Assembly (NCBI RefSeq): GCF_963678635.1
Contig: NC_087064.1
Location: 3,349,926 to 3,409,925 of the forward strand
Source of the DNA: Symsagittifera roscoffensis
Lineage: Eukaryota > Xenacoelomorpha > Acoela > Convolutidae
Reading direction: 5' to 3'
DNA: 60,000 bases
Shown here: positions 40,001 to 52,000 of the stretch, piece after piece
Layout: every line of letters starts with the position of its first letter
Numbering within the stretch: position 1 is the stretch's first letter
Program-made: the position numbers and the translations under genes
Notes under the pieces: model-generated
Told to the model about the DNA's origin: nothing
Databases searched by the model: none
What the model saw: the letters and a program-made list of their open reading frames with translations, nothing else

Positions 40001-43000
40001 TTGACTTGTGATTTCTTTTCAAGTTCACTTCATTTCCTTTGTTAAAAGGAAGGCAAACTTTACTGTCGAAGGAAAACTTTACAAACTAATTTCGAAAATG
40101 GAATTTAGTTGATTTGCCAGCGTGTAAAAAGTTTTTTCATAGATTCAGTTTTTCTGAAATTGAGTTTATTTTTATCCAAAAAGTGTCAATCATAGGTTGT
40201 TCTGAATTCTAAGAGCTGTAAGGCCTTTTTTTTCTCGGAATTTCGAAAATTGAGAGATTTTTTGAAAAAACTTTCATTGACTCTTTTCCAGCAGTCCGAT
40301 GGATTTTTTTCTCTGAAAATGCTTTTAAAAAATTCATGGTCAATGTTTTTGCTAGGTTTCTTGGTTGCCATTTTGGCTCTATATAAATTTGAAATACCTT
40401 TCTATTATCTGAATGACTTAAAAATGTTTCAAGCACTTCAATTTTGTATATTTGCAGGTCTCCGACTTATTTTTCTGACGTGGAGTCCAATCAGAGACGG
40501 CGGCAGAGAGACAGACACAGAAGCGGCGGCGGCGTCGACTCCCAGTACTCGTCGTCTCGCTATGAGCGAGATGCTCCTGGTCGCATGAGTCAGCAGTCAG
40601 GGACTCTAAACCCCAACAACCTCTCAACTGCGCCTGATTATTTTTTAGGAGAAAACGGGTCCTCCCTACGCTCCCACCAAGATACTAGGTAGGAGGCCTC
40701 TTTTAACACCCCCCCCCCCACCTTTCAGTTTCACTTTTGAAAAACTACTTGTACGTTGTCATAATGCACTGAATCTGGGCATGGTGAAAAAAAAAACAAA
40801 TAAATGAGAACAGATTTGTTTTTAAAAAACTTTACATCGTATCATCACGCCTTTAGCCATAACAACACATAAAACAACAAAACCGGGGAAAGCAAAAAAG
40901 CGCCTGTTGGAGATAATTTGGGATTGACAAAATGGTGTTAGAAGTTATTTGTTACATATTTTATGTCTACATAAAATCAATTTAGTGAAGCAGATATAAA
41001 TATGTGAAATCCCAGAACAAAACTGGAAGTGGCGCGGACATTCCCGCTTAACTTTTGATTTCACAAATGAAATTGAATTTTTACACCTGCGAGCTTAGTG
41101 CAATATTACGGCTCAAAGCAAAAGTTTCAAAATTTTTGGGGCTTTTTTTAAAACTTTTTCTTTCCTATATCAATTTTTTTGTCAGGGATAGTTTTTGCCG
41201 TTTTTTTCTGGTGCTTGCGAAGTGCAGCTCCGCCTCTGTGTAAAATTTAAATATTGAATGCTGAGCAGTGTTGATCATAGACTGTGATAGTGGATTAAGG
41301 TTTAAATACGTGCGTGTTTAGATTTGGATCTTTGGGTGGTGGGAGCGCGGTTGCACATAAGTACATGAGCAACGCCACGGGCGGCGGTGGTGGCAGACAC
41401 TCGACCGCGCCCACCTCTTCCTCAAACGCCTTCACTGCTCACCTCAACTCCCAATTGTATACCTCTCACACCAACAACAACCAACAGGTTATCATCACTA
41501 AGTTTTCCAGGACTATCGTTTTTCATTCGACAATAGCTTTAATGAATTTATTTTCTGGTGCTGGTCCTGCAATTTAACTACTCTAACTTGTCTTATAAAG
41601 CTTGTTTGATATCAAATTACTCGTTGAAACAGGTTTTGTCAAACAAAAGCATTAATTTTTATTTTTCACGTCTCTTAAACTTCGCGTAGAAGGCTTCTGT
41701 AACATGCGAATTCTCTTGCATAAGCGATAAAATTGAGTGATTTCTTGGATTAGAGGAAGATATTGAACTATGCTGTGGTTCGTTGTAGGGAGAGGTGTTC
41801 AGATTCCGAAGGTACAGGGGAGGACCCGCGTCCCGCGTGAAACAGCTGAGCAAAATGCCCATCAACGCACACCTGCTTAATCCCAATCAAGCCCCCCACC
41901 CCCAATCACTAGGTGCGATGTCGGACTATAGCAACATCCTGCCCCCTCACCCGGCACTACTGGAACCCACAGATAGGCGGAACAGACAGTCTGCTGAAAG
42001 GTCAGTTGGTAGTTCATATCAAGTACAACTTCGAACACAAGAAAAAGTGTGTATAAGTGTCTCGAACTCAGAAAAAGTGTTTATAATTGTCTCGAACACA
42101 GAAAAAGTGTCGATAATTGTAATCTAGAAAAACGTAGAAAATTAATGGAAATAGAAAAAAAATAGTCTAGAAGGAAATATTATGTAAGGCAAATTTTTAA
42201 ACCGTGAAAATTTGTTGACCGTTACCGGTGCTGATGTTGAAAAAATCGACTGGAATTGACAGCGCAGAACGCATTTTGACTCATTTTGGTAAGTTAATGA
42301 GAAGAAATGTCAATATAACTGGGGAAAAGAACTTGTTGGAGGTTAGGTTAGATGAAATTGCTTCATTTTTGCCTCCACCATAGTTGTTGGATTTGTGAAA
42401 GTTATTTTCTGATTTAAACTTTTTCGTAATTTACATTTTGTCCATTTTATCATTTAAGTGTGGGGGGGGGGGGGGTAACCGAAAGATTGCAATGTATCTT
42501 CATGTTCTAGCCTTGGAAATGGTTTTTATGTCTGTTCTGTTTAAGATTGTGGCACAGCGACGTGGAGGGAGGAGATATTTCTACTGCAGAGTACGAGGAT
42601 GGAAACTACCTAATGGCCTCCAGATACAATCAACACCAACATCAGCGTCAACAACCGCCTCCACGCAGAATGTGAGTCAGATAGAGTATGAATGATAATA
42701 TAAAAAATACAAAGAACGAGAACGCAGAAAAGATTACGAGAATCTGTTAAATGTGCAATTAGTCCACAGTTTGGTCAACTTTTAAAGCTTTTTGAATTTT
42801 CTCTATAACCAACCTGCCAAATCGGAGATGAAAGGATTAAACTGAAAGAGAAAAGTCGTTTATGCGAATCTTACCTCTACAGTTGACTATGCCCTGCGTT
42901 TAGAAAAAAAATATGGCCTTATTGTCCAATTATCGAAATTTTGCACGTATTTTTGGAGCAACCTGCTTTTTAATTCTAAAACTAACCTGCTGATTCTGGA

Positions 43001-46000
43001 GTTAATAGTTCATGCATACATCACTAACATGGTGCTCAATTTTTTTTACTGCCTAATATGTTTCCCGTATTTTTTTGTAGAAAAGCCAATATCAACTTCA
43101 GGAAAATCCATTTTTTGAAAATTTTTGCGGTTTTGTTAATAAATTTCATCACCATTTTCGAAAAAGCTAAATCTGATCTTAACGTTGCAATTTAAAAATC
43201 CAGGGTGCGGAAAGCAGAGGCTATTCTCATGCTTCAGTATTATGAATTTAGGAATAGTCAAATTTTATCATTTTTGATCGTTTTTTGGAATATTTTTCGC
43301 ATATTTGAAAACTTACCCAGTCAAATCTGAAATGAAGACTTCAATCAAAATATCGAGTAAAAGTTTTTTTTCCTTTAAATAGGCGGCGGTTAATCATCGA
43401 CTTAAGCAGAAAAACTAAAGGTTTTAGCGTTAAGTTTATTTTTATTGAAATTTTGAAAAATACGCAATTCAGTATCAGTACAAGATATGATTAAAAATAT
43501 TAGAACAGGTAGATCCAGCATTATCTGGGACACTCGTTTACTTCCAATTGAACGTGGCGCAGATGCGAGGACGTGAGACCCTTAATCAACAAGTGGGGTA
43601 TTCAAATCCGGAACATTTAAAAAGCTTTTTTTTGGCAGAGTTTTTGCTGCATAACATTGGCAATTTGATAAATTTTGTAGCTGCTCTGTTGGTGGCTGGT
43701 GTTATTAAAAGTACAAAAAGCCGTGAAGCAGATTGTAGAATGTCATACTCCTAATCTCACCAAGGTGTTTTTCATGGAGTTTTTGATAAAGTTTTCCTTT
43801 CAATTTTTTTTGCTTGTCCAGAGCTCTTTTTGAAGTTTCCTCGCTTGTGTCTGCAAAGCGCAGCCTCGCCTGTGTTAACATATAAAACATTGTTTTTATT
43901 TTAAAAACAATATTTGAACATTCTGCGCAATTTGTAGGAAATTATTTTTTTCTTGAAATTTGTTGGGCTACGTAAGAAGCTCGAGTTGATCTAATTAGAT
44001 TAGTGATCAACTTGGTAGTTTTGGCGTAAATTTTGGTTGACTAAATATAAGTTTTGTGTTACAATTTTAGATCCGAATCAATTGTATCATATTGATTTCG
44101 CTGAATTTCTAAGCAATTTCTGTTTTCATATTTTTTGTCGAAAGTGAAACGAATTGGAGAAAAACGCATTTTAATTTTCAATTTTTGTTCGTTTTGTCCG
44201 GAATCATTTAATCAGCACTGTAATTGAAAATTCGGAAATAAATTTGGAAAAAATTGAGCGGCTTGACTTTTGATTTTTTCAAGTTCAGTTTACTTCTTTT
44301 GCCAAAAGGAAGGCAATCTCCGCTATCGAACATCCAAATTTTCAAAGGTCATCTAGAACGTAATCGACTTCTAGTGTCAAAAGTGGATTTGAATTTTTAG
44401 ATTTTCCAACCGAATAAAAAATTACCTTAGTGTCAATCGTAATTTTTTCTTCAAATTCGAGTTTTCAAGGGCATATTTTTTATATTTGACATTCGAAGGT
44501 TGATTTTTCAACAAATGTTACTTCGGTAGTTTTTGTTTTCTTGCGTTTTTTGACATTTTTCCACCTGTCTGTTGGCTATATTTCTTTTTAATTTTTATAA
44601 TTTTTTTGAGCGTTTTCTCGCTTGTGTTGGAGAAGTGCAGCGTCGATTTTGTGAAAATTTGCTAAACGTCAAAAACGCTCAATCGAATCCTTAACCAAAA
44701 ATTCAGCTATATGCTAACAAATTTTCAATTCAGTGGCTGGAACTTTTACAGAACGATTATGAAAAAATCCTTTGCAGTTTTACTACTGTTTGCATGCTAA
44801 TTTTACTTGATGTTACTGGAAATATCACTGAAAGTTGTGCAAGTTGTTTTGAGTGTCGTTGTTTCAGTCGGTCTCCTTCCGGTGGTCGCTCTGATCTCTC
44901 CACTCCCACGCAGAATAATCTGCAACTTCAGCAGAAGGACGAGTCAAGTGAACACTCTGTCACCCCCAGAGCAGACATCTACTCGCCCTCCACAGCACAA
45001 CAAGGTAGCCTTTATTAGATGCTAGACAAGCCTAATATGGGGGCACGGGTTCTGGGATTGCTCGGAAAACCAGTTGGTTCAAAAAAATGTGTTTTATTAT
45101 TTTTTTAAAATTTAAACTCCTCCTCTCGCCCCTCGAAAAAATCGTAGATCCGCCTTCGGTGGGGTTAATCGTGCATTGTAAAGATTTTCACTTAAAAGTT
45201 TTACTATTATTATTAATTATGGAGTGTTTGCTATCCGACACAAAATGCAAAATCAAGTATTCCCCATCAAACAATTTTTAATGCTATTGATCTGTTATAC
45301 ACTATCAGCGTCATCAGCTTTTTCTGATGTAATTTCTAGGACAACGAAGAAAAATTAAGAAAAAATGGTCTTGTATCTTTTAATTTGATCATTTAACTTG
45401 GTTCGGTTCCAAGATTATGCCTTGTCGCTAAAACAAGTGATGCGCAATATGGCCACGAATTAAACGGCTGAAGACTGTTGCGTAGAAAATTGATAAGGGT
45501 TACACTTGTGAAATGTTACAAGATAGTCGTTGTTTAAGATGGAGTGATACCGAGAAGAAAAAACTCAGTTCAGAATCCACCAATATCACCATCACCTCAA
45601 GAGGGGGGTCCCTCGTTACGCAGACAGATATCAGATGCACTGAGTTATTTCGACAACCAAGAGCTAATTGACAACGAGCAAGACCTCGACTACTTTTCCC
45701 AGAGTGACGTAACGGGTATGAGATACAATAGATACGATCACGAAGACGCCTTAATTCAAGACCTGAAAGAGAAACACAGAGATAGTTTTGGAAGCAGTCG
45801 CTTCGGAGACGATTCGTCTTTTGATTCTCCAAGCAGTCGAAAAACGACAAAAGTCTCCTCAAACTACGAGGAGCAAACATCATACTCTGGAGAGCATCGC
45901 AGAAGTCCAAAAGATAGGCACAATAAAAGTTATCGCCTGGAAACAATCAAAAGTAGATCTTATCAAGAGGAAGAGCAGAATTTTGAAGACGATGACCATT

Positions 46001-49000
46001 ATCGGAAAAAGAACAGCGAGCCGACTGCATCGAGATACTCAGAGGACAACGATAAAAATGCACGAAGGAGTCACTCGAAAAGAATCGACAACTATAACAA
46101 CGATGTTTCCCCGACTGAGGAATTCCCGGAACCTAATCGAGACACAAGAGATATTGACTGGAGATCGAACGACAGTTACAATCAGGAGTACGACTCAAAA
46201 AGAGAAAACGAAAGTTCCCGGCGACAAACGAGCAGTGATACTAGGAACAATGAGTTCACTGAAGCATCGAGGACTCTTAGCAACTCACGAGAAGATGACG
46301 AGGAAGAAGAGGAGGATGATATCGACTTGGAGTTCAGAAGGAATGCAGCTGCGTCGATGAGGAGCGAAGGAGACAATTTGAACAACCAGGAAGACGAAGA
46401 TGAAGATATCGACGACTGGCTTCTGGCTCAGAGCAAGAGATATGGGGTCAAGTTAGTAATCGTTGGTCTTATTACACTTCTGATAGCAAGTGCCTTTCAT
46501 AGCGCTATCATTCTAGATAGGCTCTGTAAATATCATCGATGAACGTAGTATAGGTCGGGATGATTTTTTTGTTTTTTTAAGAAAAGATTTAGATTTTGTT
46601 CCGGTTCAAATTTACTTTTTCGCGGTTTTATTTTTGATTTTTTATTAAGTTCAGTTCATTTCCTTTGTTAAAAGGAAGGAAACTCCATTTATCGAACAGC
46701 AAAAGTGTAAAGGTCTTGATAAATGAGATCGATCTCTAATATCGGAAATGTATTTTAATTATTAAGAGTAATGAACGTAGTGAATACTCTTATATGTCTT
46801 GCTGATTCTTTTTTGTTTTTTTTTTTCAGGAAAAAACCTTAAAATTTGTTCACGCTCAGTTTTGATTTTTTGCGGTTTGACTTGTAATTTTTTTTTAAAT
46901 TCAGTGCATTTCCATTGTTAAAAAGAAGGCAAACTCCACTATCGAACAGCAAAGGTTTAAAAGTCACGATCGACTTCTGATTTCGAAAATGGAAAATAAG
47001 TATCAGTTTTCCCAGCAAAATAAAAGTTAAACGTATTGATCCAATTTTCTCAAATGGGGTCAATTTTAGCAAAAGGCGTCCGTCATTAATTGGTCTACAA
47101 ATTTAAAGAGTTTTAAGGCCATCTATTTTTTTCTTCGAAATTCAAAAATTGAAGGCTCTTGAAGTAAGTTTTTTTTTAGTTTCTTTGCGTTCATTACTCT
47201 TTTCCAACTGTTAGTTGGCTATGTTCAGATATCCAGCGAAATAATTTTTTTTCCTATTGATCCAGTTTTCTCTAGCTGGATTAGTTTTATCAAAAAAGCG
47301 TCAATTAGAAATTGCTCTGGAAATTCGAAGAGCTTTAATTCTTTATTTTATGTCTACTAAGTTTGATATTTTTTCAGAAAAAAAAACATATCAGTCTTCT
47401 TTCTGTTTATTTGCGTTCATTGACTCTTTTCCAACTGTCGGTTGGCTAAGTTCCTCAAATTGAACATCATTTGCCATGAGCATCCCCAAATTGCTGGACG
47501 TGTTTTTCATTGTTTTTTAACGTAAAAGTTTGTTCGATCTAAATGGTTTGAGCTTATATTTTATAACACAAAAAGATAAAAGACTAAAAATTTCAAGATT
47601 TTTCAAAAATTTTTGCCTTTTTCTCAGAAGTTTTACTTTTTTTTGGAAAACGTTTCACTGATTTTTTAAATGAAAATTGTACCAATGGAAAAATTGTCTA
47701 TTTCACTGTGTCTCAGCATATTATGATAATTTTTTAAACTTTTTCCCACGTTCTGGGGCCTTCGAATTTTCAGTGCGGGGAATTTTTTTTTATCCCTTTC
47801 GATTCAATTCATTTTCTGAAAAATTGACATGCCAAATGTGAGACTGAAAGTTAAATTGATAGAACATGTCATAAGGATATCCCTTGCAAAAAGTGTCACG
47901 CCCTTATATTTATAGAAAAATGTTATGCTGCTATATAGTGTCCAATTTTCGAACTTCCCTGTCAAATCTGAGATTGAGAGTTCAATCAATAGAGCTGATT
48001 GCAGACTTTTTCCCGGAATAATCAGCTACGCCCTTGAGTTTAAAGAAAACGTCATGTTCTTAAAAAAATGCTATTTTTTGATATATCGACAGTTTTTTTG
48101 AAAGTTTTTCTTTTGTTGAAAAATACCTTACAGAATCTGCGATTCGGAGTCGAACCGAAATAAAAGAACGAGGGGATTTGCCCCGAATAAATGCTTTTAA
48201 GCTATTTTCTATATAAACACCAGCATGGTCTTAGGAAAAGTTGGCCGTTTTGTGAACTTTGCACCGTTTTACAGAAATAACATGTGGGAATTTTCCCTGC
48301 ATATGCCGGAGCTCCCTAATTTTGGCAGAAAAACCAGCATAAAGCAAGCAGAAGTTATGACACTTTTGTGAATTTTTTTTCTTATTCTCTAAATTCTCAA
48401 ATCGGAGGTTGAAGGAACAGATTTTGGGAATCTAACCTGCAAAAAGGTTTTCCCTAGCTTTACCAGGGAAAACTTTATGAAATTAGCAAAAGTTAAATTT
48501 CAGATTCTTTTATTGTTTTTTAAACGTAATTTGGAAACTTCAATTATGAGAACGAGTCCGTTTTTTGACATTTTGAAAATTATGCAGTTCCTTTTGCATC
48601 AGTAAAACGTATTCCAACAAAAGTTCAAACAGATACCCCCAGTTTCTGCTGGAACAATAGTGATGGACTATCTGTCACAGCACATTGCGAAGTTGGGAGG
48701 ACATAAGCTACTCAATCTTTAAGTCTCTGGTTGGAGTTCGGCGCATAGAAAGGTTCTTAAGACTTTTTGTTTCCTTTTTCTTTGCCTTTTTAGAGTCGTT
48801 TTGTTGCTTGTGTACTTGAATTCCAACTAAGATCTAAAGTTTTTTTAACGTGATACATCTTTTTTTCGACCTTCTAATGTTAAAAATGATCAAAAAGTAT
48901 CATTTTTGGCTTCCTTGAGTGCATTGACAGTTTTCATCTTTTCGCTGGCTATGTTCTAGGAGCTTGATATGTTTTCACCTGCCAAGGATTTTATTTTCAT

Positions 49001-52000
49001 TTAAAACTGAAATCGTTTTTCCACTTAAAAAGTTGCTAGTTTTTTTTTAGTGAAAAAATTGATTTTAGAATGGAGCAAGTTGTGGATGAGGCACAACAAA
49101 TGTTGAGTGCCAGTATGCCAATGGGCGCAGAGGCAGGTTTCTTCTCCGACTCAGGGGGAGGGATGGGTCTTGGGGGTATGATGGGCGGGGGGCCTGGGAG
49201 CAAGAAGAGGCGGCCTTCGATCGGACACAAAATAGGAGCTCTAGTGGGTCTGTCTAAAAAGAGCAACAGCATGACTCAGCTGCAAGGTGAGAAATTTATA
49301 ACTCTGGTTCTCTCTTTTTTTTCTCCCTTTTAGAGAAAACTAAAACTGGGATTCAAATTTCTTACAATATCATATGACATACATGTTGGTCGGCTATAAC
49401 TCTACTTGGTTATAGGCATGAACGGTGCTTGCAAAATAGCGTTTAATGATGCGTAATTTAGGTCGCTTAGATTTTCGGTGGGTTTTTAAAAATATTTGAC
49501 AGTACTACCTAGGCGCAGTCAGTCTAATTGTTTTTTTAAAATAAATTGTTGAATATTTTGGAAGATGAAAACGAATGTGAAAAAGGCAAACCAAAGAAAG
49601 AGTCAAAGCAGAAGCAGCTACAAGAAGACAAGGCACTAGATATTGGTGTATCTTTACAAGAGAAAGTAGGTGGTCCAAACTCGGACCAAGTCAGTCATAC
49701 TTTATCTGGGTTGTCGGAGGGTGGAGCGGGTATCTCTGGGTCCAATAGATCTGTGAGCATGAAGTCGCTCACATCTTCCGCGAGATCAAATGCATCAGCT
49801 TCAAGTAGTCAGTAAAATAGAAGTGGACAAATCATTTTGAGCACAACACGATTGAATCAGTTTCGATTTATTGAAGTATTCTGCCCCTGTGTGAAGAAAA
49901 GTCGAAATTAAACCCTTTCATTTCACCGAGTGAACTTAATCTTTGCTCCTAGTTACTTAATACATAGTTAAGGCTGTTATTTGCACAAGCGAAATTTGTG
50001 TAATAAAATAGCCGTTTAGATGAGGTAAACTTGTTCAAGAAGTAATGTTCCATATCATTGTTTTGGCTGCTCTAGAACATGACCGTTTTTGAGATTTCTT
50101 TCATATCGATCGTCTTGGTTTTGAATTCATTTCTGAATTTTCTATTTAGTGACTTTTCCACCTCCCCCTTTTTTCCAATTCCCCCTTTTCTGAATTTCAA
50201 TTTGGAAAACTATTTCAACGTTGCAGTCGTGCTGGAACGCATTTTTGTCCGATGAGCAAATTAAGTATTCTGAACGCATTGGTTCTTTAAATCGTATAAT
50301 TAAACTTAACTTAAACAGTAATAATAACATGTAAAAGTATCATGACCTGGAAAATTTGAAAATTGATTGCGGTTTTCAATTTTTTTGAGGTGGTGGGGAG
50401 TGGAAAAGAGCCAGTACTAAGTGAGAAAGTGACTCAATTTGTATGTTCCAATGCAACTGTGTTTTGTAGACGTGAGGAACAAGCGCATCAGCATTCCCCG
50501 AACAGCCGAAGTGGGATTCCACACACATGATGACATGAAGAAGTATCTCTTAAGTAGGATGGACAACCATTCTCTCCACTCCAGCTCGGGAAGCACCGGC
50601 ACGGGAGCCGCCTCCATGGATGCATCTCTGTAAGTCAATTATTAAGCACCAGTCAACGAAGTGTATATCTTGCTAGGAGCCTTACTTCGTTTATTTAGCA
50701 CATCTGATTTGCTCTGTTTAACTTCGTGATTGTTGTAAATCAAAAAAATTTTAATGATATTTTTTGAAAATGCTTCAAAAATTTTGCAACGTTTTTGGTT
50801 TTCTGGATATCATTGACAGTTTTCCATATTTCTGTTGGCTATCTATCTATTTATTGATGCGCTACTATGAATCCACACTGGGATGAGCGTATAGTCATGG
50901 CCTAGAACGATCACGACTGTCTCATTTATGTCAACTTGAATAATCTGGCATTGAACCTCTAACTAAGTTATATCACGTCTTCCTTCTGATAACTAAACTT
51001 TATGAAGAGTAATGAACATAGTGAGAGCTCTTTTATAGTTCTTGGTGGTTTTTTTTACAGGAAAAAGTCTTAAAATTTGTTGACGCTCAATTTTGATTTT
51101 TCGCGGTTTGACTTCTGATTTTTGCAAGTTCAGTTCATTTAAATTGTTAAAAAGAAGACGAACTCCACTATCGAGCAGCTAAAATATAAGGGTCTCATAA
51201 AACGTGATCGAATTCTAGTTTGGAAAATGGAATTGTATTTTTAGATTTTCCAACCGAATAAAAAAATTAGCTTGTCAATCGTAATTTTTCATCAAATTCG
51301 AGTTTTCAAGGGCTCATTTTTTTTATCTTTGACCTTCAATGGTCGAGTTTTCAGAAAAAAATAATTCAGTTTTTTTTTGTTTTCTTGCGTTCATTGACTG
51401 TTTCCAACTGTCAGTTGGCTATATTATTAGTCCACCGCAACAAATATTTAAAATTGGGAAACCGCTGGCCAGCAAAGGGTCTTAAAAACAAACTTGTTAT
51501 ATTTTTGGTACATTTTGTGCTGTAGCTTTCTGCAGACGCAGTACGCGACCCCTGCGAACGAGCAGCTGAACTCTTTCGTGGACGACTTGGGTCCTGGACA
51601 GGTTGTGGGCAGACAGGTTCTGGGTTCGCCCTGTCTAGGGGAGATCCAGCTGAGTATTGGGCTAAAGAGGAACACCAGTCTGGAGGTGGAGATTGTGCGG
51701 GCCAGGAACCTCACTGTGAGACCCATGTCCAAAGTGTTTCCAGGTGAGGAGCTAAAATCCGAGTTATTTGGTATGCCAATAATTGATATTTTTCATGCAA
51801 AAGGACGCTTCAATTCAAGAGTCTTGAAACTGAAAATTTTGAACTTGCTTTTCTCAAATTGAGTTTACTTTTCAAGCCCTCTTCTGACTTGAAGCGGTTA
51901 ACTTGTATGAAACTTTTAATAATTTGTTGTTCGGGCTTTGTAGTTTTCCAACGAAGATAAATTGCTCGGAGTAATATTTCAATATCAAATCGTTTATAGA

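Noticed and set aside
45500-45946. 148-codon minus-strand frame opposite RIM exon 20
   Set aside because: It is a shadow of the long charged coding exon on the plus strand and has no domain signature.
45788-46360. 190-codon second plus-strand frame within RIM exon 20
   Set aside because: It overlaps the phase-consistent frame, has very high Arg/Thr content typical of a shifted frame, and fits no splice phase.
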